Virus record (IMG/VR): IMGVR_UViG_3300017769_000158
Location: 1 to 21,299 of that record
DNA from: a virus
Reading direction: 5' to 3' (one strand)
Length of the DNA stretch: 21,299 bases
Shown here: piece after piece, positions 1-7,141 of the stretch
Numbering within the stretch: position 1 is the first letter of the stretch
Layout: each line of letters opens with the position of its first letter
Made by a program: the position numbers and the translations under genes
The notes under the pieces: model-generated
The model's input: only the letters and a program-made list of their open reading frames with translations
The model's database searches: none
What the model was told of the DNA's origin: nothing

Positions 1-1262
1 AATTAAATGAAATATTAGATCAAGTAACTGATTATGTCTTTGAGGTATTACAGGCTTCTAATTTTTCACAGGAAGTGCATGAGTCATTTTTAGATATGGC
101 TCTAGGGACAGGAGTCCTCTTAGTAGAAGAGGGAGATGCTGTTAATCCTATTAGGTTTAGAGCAATACCTTTGCCTCAAGTTTGGTTAACATCTGGACAC
201 GATGATAGAGTAGACCATGTCTTTAGAAGAAGAGTTATTCGCATGAAAGAAATACAGGTTGCTTACCCAGATGCTGTATTTGGAGACAAAATGATGATGG
301 ATTTGAATAAAAATCCAGACAAAGAATGTGAAATTATAGAAGTTGTATACCGAAACTACCACAATACTAAGGAAGAAGAGTACCATTTCTGTGCTATTTC
401 TAAAGAATATGAAGAAAAATTGCACGAAGAAACCTTTAAAGGGAGAGGTTCTAACCCTTATTTAGTCTATAGATGGAGCAAATGTGCTGGAGAAACTTAT
501 GGTCGTGGACCATTAATGAATGCTTTACCAGCAATTAAGACAGCAAATCTTACAATTGAAATGATTTTAGAAAATGCACAGATGTCTATATCAGGTATGT
601 ATCAGGTAGAAGATGATGGTGTAGTTAACGTAGACAACATAGCTTTGATTCCGGGAACTATTATTCCTAAAGCAGCTGGATCTCAAGGACTAACACCAAT
701 CCCACAAGCTGGTAACTTTCAGGTATCTGACTTAGTTTTAAATGACATGAGACAAAATATTAAAAAAGCTTTATACAATGATATGTTGGGAAATCCTAAT
801 GTTAAAACTCCTATGTCAGCTACTGAAGTAGCAGAAAGACAAGCTGACTTGTCCAGACAAATAGGATCTGCATTTGGTAGATTGCAGTCTGAATTAGTTA
901 ATCCATTGTTAGAAAGAATTGTTTATATATTAAAAAAACAAGGAAGAATTAAATTACCTAAAGTTAATGGCAAAGAAGTTAAGATTGTATCTACTTCTCC
1001 ATTAGCACAAGCACAACATCAAAGCGATGTAGCTACAGTAGACAGATTTTTAGGCATGATACAGGGCAGAGTAGGTCCAGAACTTACTAATATTTTAATA
1101 AAACAGGATGAAGTTGCTAAGTTTGTGGCTAAAAAACTAGGCATTCCAGAGAGTTTAATACGCTCTAAGGAAGAAATGCAACAAGCGGCAATGCAAATGC
1201 AACAGATGATGCAACAGCAACAAGCCCAACAACCAAACCAAGAGGAGACACCTCCTCAATAG
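1..1262 (+). CDS. Portal (head-to-tail connector) protein, 5' partial
   Basis: This is a T7 gp8-type portal protein, which forms the dodecameric ring at one capsid vertex through which DNA is packaged and ejected and to which the tail tube attaches. The reading frame is open from base 3 to the left edge, so the GTG at 75 is internal: upstream codons read LNEILDQVTDYVFEVLQ and continue into the recognised part. About 419 residues are visible against roughly 500-540 in the family, so about a fifth of the N-terminus is missing. Family-like stretches include the helical 'DMALGTGVLLVEEGD' region, the 'SATEVAERQ' segment typical of podovirus portals, and the following long helix. The C-terminus is a Met/Gln-rich tail (MQMQQMMQQQQAQQ), probably disordered. 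It is followed after 8 bases by a small gene with its own ribosome site. Confidence in the family is high. Confidence 0.92.
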   Translation, partial: LNEILDQVTDYVFEVLQASNFSQEVHESFLDMALGTGVLLVEEGDAVNPIRFRAIPLPQVWLTSGHDDRVDHVFRRRVIRMKEIQVAYPDAVFGDKMMMDLNKNPDKECEIIEVVYRNYHNTKEEEYHFCAISKEYEEKLHEETFKGRGSNPYLVYRWSKCAGETYGRGPLMNALPAIKTANLTIEMILENAQMSISGMYQVEDDGVVNVDNIALIPGTIIPKAAGSQGLTPIPQAGNFQVSDLVLNDMRQNIKKALYNDMLGNPNVKTPMSATEVAERQADLSRQIGSAFGRLQSELVNPLLERIVYILKKQGRIKLPKVNGKEVKIVSTSPLAQAQHQSDVATVDRFLGMIQGRVGPELTNILIKQDEVAKFVAKKLGIPESLIRSKEEMQQAAMQMQQMMQQQQAQQPNQEETPPQ

Positions 1263-1270
1263 GAGACACT

Positions 1271-1558
1271 ATGACAGAGAAAAAGCCCGATATGCTTATT
1301 GGTTTAGACGGAATAAAACGAAAACCAAAAGATGAGGAGAACTTAAATGCTTTGTTTTACGCCTTGTTCAATACACCCGGTGGTGCTGAAGTTCTTAAAC
1401 ATCTTAAAGCCTTAACACTAGAGGCAGTAGCTGGTCCTGAAATATCAGACCAACACCTACGTCATCTAGAGGGACAAAGATATTTAGTAGGATTAATACA
1501 AAGAAGACACAACAAAGGCGCAAGCCAAAATATAATTAAGGAGACTAATAATGAGTGA
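1271..1558 (+). CDS. Small Bbp19-like phage protein
   Basis: This 95-residue soluble protein lies between portal and scaffold. A central segment has the pattern 'LFNTPGGAEVLKHLK...HLRHLEGQRYLVGLIQRR', which resembles the small Bbp19 family found beside portal genes in podoviruses; the TPxGxxVL and EGQR elements are the basis of the call. Bbp19 has been seen as a virion-associated protein in Bordetella phage BPP-1, but its job is not known. The start is supported by AGGAG at 1261-1265, five bases before the ATG. The stop overlaps the scaffold start by 8 bases (ATGAGTGA), so the two are probably translationally coupled. There is no signal peptide or membrane segment. The family assignment is from memory of the motif and is moderate; that the gene is real is near certain. 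Confidence 0.7.
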   Translation: MTEKKPDMLIGLDGIKRKPKDEENLNALFYALFNTPGGAEVLKHLKALTLEAVAGPEISDQHLRHLEGQRYLVGLIQRRHNKGASQNIIKETNNE

Positions 1559-2342
1559 AGAACAAGCAGTAGAACAACAAGCAGAGCCTGTACAAACACA
1601 GACTGATGAGGTTTCACGTGAAACACAATCAACACATATTTCAGCAAGACCAGAACATATACCAGAAAAATTTTGGAATGCTGAAACTGGAGAAACAAAT
1701 ATAGATGATTTAGCTAAGTCTTATAATAATCTTGAAAAGTTTTCTACAGGCAAGAAAGATGAAATGAGAGAATCTTTAATTGCTGAGATAACAGCTGAAG
1801 CGGCAGAGGGATTACCTGAAGATGGTAAAGGCTATAAGCTACCTCCATTAGTAGAGGGTTTAACAGAAGAAATGGTAGAAGATAACCCACTAACAGGATG
1901 GTGGAGAGAGAAATGTCATTCTATGGGATTAGATCAAGATAATTTTGAAGATGGTATTAATCAATATATTGCTTTTGCACAAGGACAAATGCCAGATACT
2001 CAAAAAGAAATAGAAAATCTAGGAGAAAATGCACAAGAAAGGATTGAAGCAGCAAATAACTGGGCTAGTACAGTACTTAATCCAGAACAATTTGAAGTAT
2101 TGCAAGGAACTTTAGGCATGTCTGCTAAAGGAGTTGAGGTTATTGAGTCTTTAATGGAGGCAACTAAGCAGAATATATCAAGATCCGCTAGCGTTGCACA
2201 ACCAGAAAGAGAGTTAAGTATGGCTGATGTAAAAGAAATGATGAATGATAAAAGATATTATGATTCAAGACATAGAGATTTGTCCTATGTTAAAAAAGTA
2301 GATGATGCTTTTCAAAGATTACAATTATCTGGAAAACTATAA
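1551..2342 (+). CDS. Capsid assembly scaffolding protein
   Basis: This acidic, largely helical 263-residue protein sits directly before the coat region, the standard place for the scaffold that guides procapsid assembly and leaves before maturation. Visible marks are a Gln/Glu-rich disordered N-terminus (about residues 1-30), the podovirus scaffold motif RPEHIPEKFWN near residue 33 followed by a 'DDLAKSYNNLEKF' helix, and a long acidic middle. The end is a more basic segment (MMNDKRYYDSRHRDLSYVKKVDDAF) that could be the coat-binding element known from scaffolds in general. The length is close to T7 gp9 (about 300 aa). A strong AAGGAG at 1538-1543, seven bases before the ATG, fits a protein made in many copies. 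The stop abuts the next start without a spacer. Confidence 0.88.
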   Translation: MSEEQAVEQQAEPVQTQTDEVSRETQSTHISARPEHIPEKFWNAETGETNIDDLAKSYNNLEKFSTGKKDEMRESLIAEITAEAAEGLPEDGKGYKLPPLVEGLTEEMVEDNPLTGWWREKCHSMGLDQDNFEDGINQYIAFAQGQMPDTQKEIENLGENAQERIEAANNWASTVLNPEQFEVLQGTLGMSAKGVEVIESLMEATKQNISRSASVAQPERELSMADVKEMMNDKRYYDSRHRDLSYVKKVDDAFQRLQLSGKL

Positions 2343-2870
2343 ATGCTCTACGTGGAGAAAGGTACTCCAGCTCATGCATTTGAATTAGCTTTTAAGTTAA
2401 AGCAGTCTGATAAATATGAGCTAGCAATCATGGGACATGATCCATTAACGGCTCTTACTAATGTATTTAGATACAGTAGAAAGGGAATTAGAACCTATAC
2501 TGTCTTTGAAAAAGATAATGTATTAGCAATGTTTGGTGTAGTTTCAGAAGCAAAGAATGAAAAGAGAGGAGCTGTTTGGTTCCTTTCTACCGATTTTACT
2601 AACAAACAATGGACATATTTTTTAAAAAGGAATAAAAAGTGGACAGAATTTTTTTTATCTGACTATGAATTTGTGGCTAATCTAGTACCTTTAGAGAATA
2701 AAAACACAATAAGATGGTTAAAATGGCAAGGTTTTACTTTTGAATCTAGAGAAATACTTGTAAAAGGAGTTAAGTTATTGTATTTTTATAAGAAGATACG
2801 TAGTGTATCTAAAGATATACAGCCCGTTTTAGGGGATATCGGTCCAATATGGACAACCGATCTAAGCTAG
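2343..2870 (+). CDS. T7 gp13-like GNAT-fold internal virion protein
   Basis: This 175-residue protein has the pattern of T7 gp13, a protein of the GNAT (acetyltransferase) fold needed for a productive virion although not known to transfer acetyl groups. Shared landmarks in order are 'VLAMFGVV' (T7 'FPLAIGG'), 'AVWFLSTD' (T7 'CWFVTSD'), a basic helix with 'FLKRNKKWTEFFLSDY', 'VANLVPLENKNTIRWLKWQGF' (T7 'VWVGNTSHIRFLKTIGA') and a final 'LLYFYKK' strand. The start is the ATG directly after the scaffold stop, and no ribosome site is seen, so coupled translation is likely. It lies inside the head module between scaffold and coat, whereas T7 keeps gp13 after tail protein gp12. The last 14 codons overlap an inverted repeat. 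An enzymatic acetyltransferase cannot be excluded, but no clear acetyl-CoA loop is visible. Confidence 0.78.
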   Translation: MLYVEKGTPAHAFELAFKLKQSDKYELAIMGHDPLTALTNVFRYSRKGIRTYTVFEKDNVLAMFGVVSEAKNEKRGAVWFLSTDFTNKQWTYFLKRNKKWTEFFLSDYEFVANLVPLENKNTIRWLKWQGFTFESREILVKGVKLLYFYKKIRSVSKDIQPVLGDIGPIWTTDLS

Positions 2871-2881
2871 AAGTGGACAAC
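2838..2881 (+). promoter_or_regulatory. Inverted plus direct repeat ahead of the capsid gene
   Basis: ATCGGT at 2838-2843 is complementary to ACCGAT at 2856-2861, and CCA/TGG inside extends the hairpin around a small loop with a three-base bulge. The right arm overlaps TGGACAAC (2850-2857), and the same eight bases recur at 2874-2881. The element spans the end of the gp13-like gene and the 46-base gap before the capsid gene, the only gap of that size in the head module apart from the terminator. A role as a promoter, operator or mRNA-processing site for the most highly expressed gene is inference from position. Confidence 0.35.
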
Positions 2882-2904
2882 TGTTAGTTTAACAATTAAC
2901 AAAC

Positions 2905-2910
2905 TGGAGG
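2905..2910 (+). promoter_or_regulatory. Ribosome binding site of the major capsid gene
   Basis: TGGAGG lies six bases before the capsid ATG at 2917 and is one of the three clearest Shine-Dalgarno matches in the window. It fixes the capsid start and fits the high copy number of the product. Confidence 0.8.
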
Positions 2911-2916
2911 CTTAAT

Positions 2917-3741
2917 ATGGCTACGCAAATTACTAATGCGTTTATTAAGCAGTTTGAAGCCGAAGTCCACATGGCTTACCAAAGGATGGGTTCTAAACTG
3001 CGTAATACTGTGCGCCAATCAAATAATATTACAGGCAACCAAGCAAGATTCCAAAAGGTTGGGAAAGGTGCCGCGTCTACTAAATCTAGACACGGACAAG
3101 TCAACACAATGGAAGTTACACACTCAAACGTAGATGTTACATTAGCTGATTACTATGCTGCTGACTATGTCGATGCATTAGATCAACTAAAAACAAACAT
3201 TGACGAAAGACAAGTGTTGGCTACATCTGCTGCGGCTGCTTTAGGAAGAAAAATGGACTCATTGATTATTGATGTCCTTGACGCTGGATCTAACTCAGCA
3301 AACATTGTTCATGGATCAGCTGCTTTAACATTAGCTAAAGCACTAACTGTGTATGAAACGTTTGGTGAAGCTGATGTTCCAGATGATGGACAAAGATACT
3401 TCGTTGTGTCTTCTCAAGGCTGGGCTGATTTACTACAAATAGATCAATTCAGTAGAGCAGAATATGTGGGTGAAACAGACTTACCATATGCTGGCGGTAT
3501 GACTGCTAAGCGTTGGTTAGGTTTCTTATGGTTCAGCCACTCAGGACTGTCTAAATCTAGTACCACTAGAGATTGTCATGCTTACCACTCAAGTGCAGTA
3601 GGTTTGGCAACTGGTTCAGATGTAAGAACAGAAATTAACTATGTACCTGAAAAGGTCAGTAACTTGATTACGTCATACTTTAGTGCTGGAGCTGTCATGA
3701 TTGACAACGATGGCGCAATTGAATGTCAGATCACAGAATAA
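2917..3741 (+). CDS. Major capsid protein
   Basis: This 274-residue protein follows scaffold and the gp13-like gene, and is preceded by a strong ribosome site, as expected for the coat subunit. It begins 'MATQITNAFIKQFEAEVHMAYQRMGSKLRNTVR', a helical N-arm typical of short podovirus coats. A basic stretch rich in Lys, Gly and Ser follows (about residues 45-60), then 'VDVTLADYYAADYVDALDQLKTNID' and a helix with 'AALGRKMDSLIIDVL' that corresponds to the spine-helix region of HK97-fold coats. A C-terminal strand set holds 'TEINYVPEKVSNLITSYFSAGAVMID', where coats usually have their P-domain strands. It is clearly shorter than T7 gp10A (about 345 aa) and belongs to the compact coat group seen in marine podoviruses. 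The HK97 fold is inferred from family knowledge; the role is well supported by context. Confidence 0.9.
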   Translation: MATQITNAFIKQFEAEVHMAYQRMGSKLRNTVRQSNNITGNQARFQKVGKGAASTKSRHGQVNTMEVTHSNVDVTLADYYAADYVDALDQLKTNIDERQVLATSAAAALGRKMDSLIIDVLDAGSNSANIVHGSAALTLAKALTVYETFGEADVPDDGQRYFVVSSQGWADLLQIDQFSRAEYVGETDLPYAGGMTAKRWLGFLWFSHSGLSKSSTTRDCHAYHSSAVGLATGSDVRTEINYVPEKVSNLITSYFSAGAVMIDNDGAIECQITE

Positions 3742-3746
3742 GGAGG
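3740..3746 (+). promoter_or_regulatory. Strong ribosome site fixing the start at 3752
   Basis: AAGGAGG overlaps the capsid stop codon and lies five bases before ATG 3752. It is the best Shine-Dalgarno match in the window. It shows that the next gene starts at 3752 and not at the in-frame ATG 3701 inside the capsid gene. Confidence 0.85.
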
Positions 3747-3751
3747 ATATC

Positions 3752-4000
3752 ATGGCTTTAGATGCAACAAACTTAAAAAAAGTAGCTGGTGCTGGAGATA
3801 TGAATCTCTTCTTATACAAAAGTACTGACGCTATTAGTACAATTGTTGGCTCTGGCTATTTTAATAGCTCGACAGACGATCTAAAACAATTCGACACTAT
3901 CATTTGTATTGGTTCTACTGGTGGAACTGCAACGGTAGATGTTGTAATTGTTAAATCTGCGACTGGAGCAGCGACTGTAACGACAACTAACGGAACATAA
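3752..4000 (+). CDS. Small head-associated protein (candidate capsid decoration)
   Basis: This 82-residue Thr/Val/Gly-rich, probably all-beta protein follows the coat gene immediately. The pattern 'NLKKVAGAGDMNLFLYKSTDAISTIVGSGYFNSSTDDLKQFDTIICIGSTGG' matches a small family common near phage coat genes (N-L-x-G...W/F-x-Y-x-[ST]-T-D-A...G-Y-F...D), whose members are thought to be virion or decoration proteins. No enzyme motif, signal peptide or membrane segment is present. The very strong ribosome site, the position after the coat and the hairpin just after its stop all suggest that it is made at coat-like levels, which fits a decoration or cement protein. That function is inference; the gene and its start are well supported. 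Confidence 0.72.
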   Translation: MALDATNLKKVAGAGDMNLFLYKSTDAISTIVGSGYFNSSTDDLKQFDTIICIGSTGGTATVDVVIVKSATGAATVTTTNGT

Positions 4001-4007
4001 TGTTTCA

Positions 4008-4037
4008 GAGAGAGGGGTTTCCAAGTACCCCTCTCTC
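4008..4037 (+). terminator. Perfect GC-rich hairpin after the head module
   Basis: GAGAGAGGGG at 4008-4017 is exactly complementary to CCCCTCTCTC at 4028-4037; an extra T-A pair (4018, 4027) gives an 11-bp stem with an eight-base loop. It begins eight bases after the stop of the decoration-like gene and stands out sharply from the A/T-rich surroundings. Position matches the main late terminator (T-phi) after gene 10 in T7. No run of T follows (only ACCTTAAAATT), so it may be a partial terminator for a phage-type polymerase, an RNase site or an mRNA-stabilising 3' end instead of a classical factor-independent terminator. Confidence 0.65.
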
Positions 4038-4048
4038 ACCTTAAAATT

Positions 4049-4660
4049 ATGAGTGATAGTAAATTTGACATATGTAGCAAAGCATTGGTTTTAGTAGGAG
4101 CCAACACTATCACTGCCTTTACGGAAAACACTACTGAGTCAAAAGTAGCTGGACAGTTATATGAAACTACGCTAGAAACAATGTTGACCAGATGTAGATG
4201 GAGATTTTCTTCAACACAGTCTCAGTTATCAAGAAACGCTTCAGAACCTACTGCTAGATTTTCTGCAAAATATGCTGTACCTACTGGAGCATTAATAATA
4301 CATACAGTTACAGTAAGTGATTCTGTTATTGAATATGACAGATATGAAGATTTTTTATATTGTGATGCTTCTGAAAGCGATGTAGTAGTAGCTGATTATA
4401 CATATCAACCCTCAGAGGCTAATTTTCCAGCCTATTTTAAACAAGCCCTAGTCTTTGAGCTAGCATCACTATTTGCTGGAGCAATAGCTAGAAATGATAG
4501 CTTATCTAATCTCTATCAAAATAGAGCAATACAACAAATAGCAATAGCTAAATCTCAAGATTCACAGGCACAAACATCTAGAAGACTCGATGTTGATAAG
4601 TTTAGAACTAGGAGGAACTCAGGAGCTTTAGGAACAATAAAGGCTACTGTTGGCTCATAA
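4049..4660 (+). CDS. Tail tubular protein A (T7 gp11-like)
   Basis: This 203-residue protein is the adaptor or gatekeeper that forms a twelve-fold ring below the portal in T7-like virions and holds the nozzle protein. Family marks are the N-terminal 'FDICSKALVLVGANTITAF', then 'AGQLYETTLETMLTRCRWRFSSTQSQLSR', 'RFSAKYAVPTGAL', and the 'YTYQPSEANFPAYFKQALVFELASLFA' helix region. The length is close to T7 gp11 (196 aa). There is no Shine-Dalgarno sequence before the ATG; the upstream 11 bases are A/T-rich and sit just downstream of the hairpin, so initiation may use an unstructured leader. The stop directly abuts the next start. Confidence is high. Confidence 0.92.
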   Translation: MSDSKFDICSKALVLVGANTITAFTENTTESKVAGQLYETTLETMLTRCRWRFSSTQSQLSRNASEPTARFSAKYAVPTGALIIHTVTVSDSVIEYDRYEDFLYCDASESDVVVADYTYQPSEANFPAYFKQALVFELASLFAGAIARNDSLSNLYQNRAIQQIAIAKSQDSQAQTSRRLDVDKFRTRRNSGALGTIKATVGS

Positions 4661-7141
4661 ATGGGTACACATAGAATACATCAATCCAATTTTAATAAAG
4701 GGGAGCTTGATCCTAAGTTAATATCTAGAACAGACTTAGTGTCTTATGGATCTGGTTTGCAAAAATCTAGAAACACAGTACACACAAATCAAGGACCTGT
4801 TGAAAGAAGAGGTGGTACTTTTTACCGTGCAGACTTAGGAGCAACTACAAGACTTGAATCTTTTATTTTTAGCGGAGATCAAGAATATTTGTTTGCCTTT
4901 CAAAATACTGCATTAAAAATATATTCAACTGCTGGCGTTTTATTACAAACAATAACTTCATGTGCATGGGGAACAGCAGATTTATTTGAGTTAAACTTTA
5001 CACAACAAGCAGACACAATGATTATTGTTCACAAAGATCATGCACCTACAATGATTACAAGAACAGGAGCAACATCTTTTTCTAAATCTGCATTTACATT
5101 TGATGAGAGTGTTAATGGAGAGATGGTTTATCAGCCTTATTTCAAATTTGCTAGCGATACAATTACGCTTGATATTGACTCCGTTACAAAAGGAGATACA
5201 AACGTTACATGTACTACATCTGCTGATTATTTTACATCAGACTATGTTGGTACCAGAATACGATATATGGGTGCAGAATTGCTTGTTACAGCCTATACAA
5301 ACGCTACTACAGTTACAGCAACACTAAAATCTGTTCCAATAGTAGAGTTAGACGAAGATCCATTTGCAACATCAGCTGGTAGTGCAATAGTAGTTGTAAC
5401 TCATGTAGCTCATGGATTTAGTACAGGAGCTTCTATAACTATTGCTGGAGCAGAATCAATCAATGATGTTGATGGGGCTGGAATTGCTTTTAGTAATCTT
5501 AATGGAGATAGAACAATTACTGTAATTGACGATAATCATTATAAATTTACAACAGGTGGTAGTGATTCAGCAACAGAATCAGTAGATGGAGGAGGTGTAC
5601 GAGTTACTGTATCTGGTCATCCACCCACTAGAAATTGGGATGAACAAGTGTTTTCTGCTGTTAATGGTTTTCCTAGAGCAGTAACGTTTCACGAAAATCG
5701 TTTATTTTTTGGAGGAGTAACGTCTTTACCAGATGGTATACAGGGTAGCAAAGTAGGTTCTTTTTTTAATTTTGATGTAGGAGGCGGAGAAGACATTGAT
5801 TCAGTTCAAGTACAAATTGCTTCTAATGAAATAAACGAAATAAGACATTTAATATCTGGTAAGGTTTTAGAAATATTAACCAATACTTCTGAGTTTTATT
5901 TAAAACCACAAGTATCAAAACCAATAACACCAGCAGATATTCAAATTATTAGACAAACAACCATAGGCGCGCAAGAGAAAGCAATGCCTAGAATATTCGA
6001 TGGAGCTACAATTTACGTACAAACTAATGGAAAAACTGTTAGAGAATATTTGTATAGCTCAAGTTTTGAAGAATTTACTTCTGGAGCTATTAGTCTAGAG
6101 TCAAATCATTTAATTGGAACGCCAACAGATACAGCATTTATTAATGGTATTCCAGATAGAACAGAACAATTTTATTTTGTAGTTAATACAGATGGTACGA
6201 TGGCAGTATATTCTTCTCAAAGAGATCAAAAAATATACGGATGGAACCTTTGGTCAACAGATGGGGTTATAGAATCAGTAGCCTGTACAACGAATTTTGT
6301 TTATGTTTCTGTAAAAAGAACCATAAATAGTGCAACTGTTTATTACTTAGAGCAGTTTGCATCAACATCTTTCGATATACCAACAGACATGACCGTAACT
6401 AAAACATTGTCTGGGAGCTACCAACCACATGGGTCCCCCTTGACCAACGGAACAACGAGTAGCTCCACCGGTGTAATTGTTGATGGATTTACTAATGCTC
6501 CCTCAGTAGGAGAAAAATTTACTTTTGCTGGTAATGCAACAGTATATACTATAAATGCATCATCAGCGACATCAAACTCTGGTGAATACAGCCTAACTCT
6601 TAATGCTGCGGTCAGCACATCTAATGATGTGGCTCTTACCTTTACTACTTCTAAAACATGGTCAGGATTAAATGCTACTCCAGATATGAGAGGATTAACG
6701 GTACACGGAACATCTGGATCAACAGAGGGTGGAAGCATCAATTACTTTGGCGATGGAACTGTTACAAGCGGAGGTGTTGTAGTTTTAGATAGCCCAACAT
6801 CAGCTATAGATATTGGTCTTGATTATACTGTTGAGATAAATACTATGCCTGTTGATGGAGTTTTAAGACAATCGTTAGGCGCTGCACCATTAACAAATTT
6901 GCCAAGAAAGATAGCAAAAACTATACTTGAATTATCTAGCAGTTATAATATCAAAGTAAATAGTACAGATGTTTTGATAGGAACTGTATCAAACTTAGAT
7001 ACCTCAGCATCTTTAACAGCTTTTACAGGAAAAAAATCAGTATTTTTTTTAGGATATGATGACGAACCTTTTTTAACAATTACTCAATCAGCACCTTTAC
7101 CTCTTAGGATTTTAGGTATAACAACGGAGATTTATTTTTAA
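4661..7141 (+). CDS. Tail tubular protein B (T7 gp12-like nozzle)
   Basis: This 826-residue protein is the tail nozzle, normally a hexamer extending the tail tube. The N-terminus 'HQSNFNKGELDPKLISRTDLVSYGSGLQKSRNTVHTNQGPVERRGGT' is the classic gp12-type start. Further family motifs are 'RAVTFHENRLFFGG' near residue 340 and 'EILTNTSEFYL' followed by 'QTTIGA' near residues 405-435. An insertion at about residues 235-315 has the pattern 'VTHVAHGFSTGASITIAGA...LNGDRTITVIDDNHYKFTTGG', the beta module that annotation pipelines label E1-FCCH-like in phage tail proteins. A second extra beta-rich region (about 585-760) precedes the conserved C-terminal 'RILGITTEIYF'. The start abuts the preceding stop without a ribosome site, and the stop overlaps the next ATG by one base. 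Length is near T7 gp12 (794 aa). Confidence 0.92.
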   Translation: MGTHRIHQSNFNKGELDPKLISRTDLVSYGSGLQKSRNTVHTNQGPVERRGGTFYRADLGATTRLESFIFSGDQEYLFAFQNTALKIYSTAGVLLQTITSCAWGTADLFELNFTQQADTMIIVHKDHAPTMITRTGATSFSKSAFTFDESVNGEMVYQPYFKFASDTITLDIDSVTKGDTNVTCTTSADYFTSDYVGTRIRYMGAELLVTAYTNATTVTATLKSVPIVELDEDPFATSAGSAIVVVTHVAHGFSTGASITIAGAESINDVDGAGIAFSNLNGDRTITVIDDNHYKFTTGGSDSATESVDGGGVRVTVSGHPPTRNWDEQVFSAVNGFPRAVTFHENRLFFGGVTSLPDGIQGSKVGSFFNFDVGGGEDIDSVQVQIASNEINEIRHLISGKVLEILTNTSEFYLKPQVSKPITPADIQIIRQTTIGAQEKAMPRIFDGATIYVQTNGKTVREYLYSSSFEEFTSGAISLESNHLIGTPTDTAFINGIPDRTEQFYFVVNTDGTMAVYSSQRDQKIYGWNLWSTDGVIESVACTTNFVYVSVKRTINSATVYYLEQFASTSFDIPTDMTVTKTLSGSYQPHGSPLTNGTTSSSTGVIVDGFTNAPSVGEKFTFAGNATVYTINASSATSNSGEYSLTLNAAVSTSNDVALTFTTSKTWSGLNATPDMRGLTVHGTSGSTEGGSINYFGDGTVTSGGVVVLDSPTSAIDIGLDYTVEINTMPVDGVLRQSLGAAPLTNLPRKIAKTILELSSSYNIKVNSTDVLIGTVSNLDTSASLTAFTGKKSVFFLGYDDEPFLTITQSAPLPLRILGITTEIYF
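6414..6466 (+). other. GC-rich potential RNA structure within the nozzle gene
   Basis: GGAGCTA at 6414-6420 is complementary to TAGCTCC at 6460-6466, and GGTC at 6432-6435 can pair with GACC at 6442-6445 inside. The stretch uses C- and G-ending codons that are unusual in this A/T-biased gene (CCC, ACC, GGG). It encodes a Gly/Ser/Pro/Thr linker just before the second beta region of the nozzle protein. It may mark a module junction or a structured mRNA segment; no function can be assigned. Confidence 0.3.

Noticed and set aside
75-77. GTG as the start of the portal gene
   Set aside because: The same frame is open to the left edge and the upstream codons (LNEILDQVTDYVFEV...) continue as plausible portal sequence, so the gene is cut by the window.
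3701-3751. ATG 3701 as start of the decoration-like gene, inside the capsid gene
   Set aside because: AAGGAGG five bases before ATG 3752 and the loss of family resemblance upstream favour 3752.
4042-4052. Shared TAAAATTATGA at the adaptor start and at the fiber start (14838-14848)
   Set aside because: An 11-base A/T-rich match is expected often by chance in this composition, and no wider similarity surrounds the two sites.
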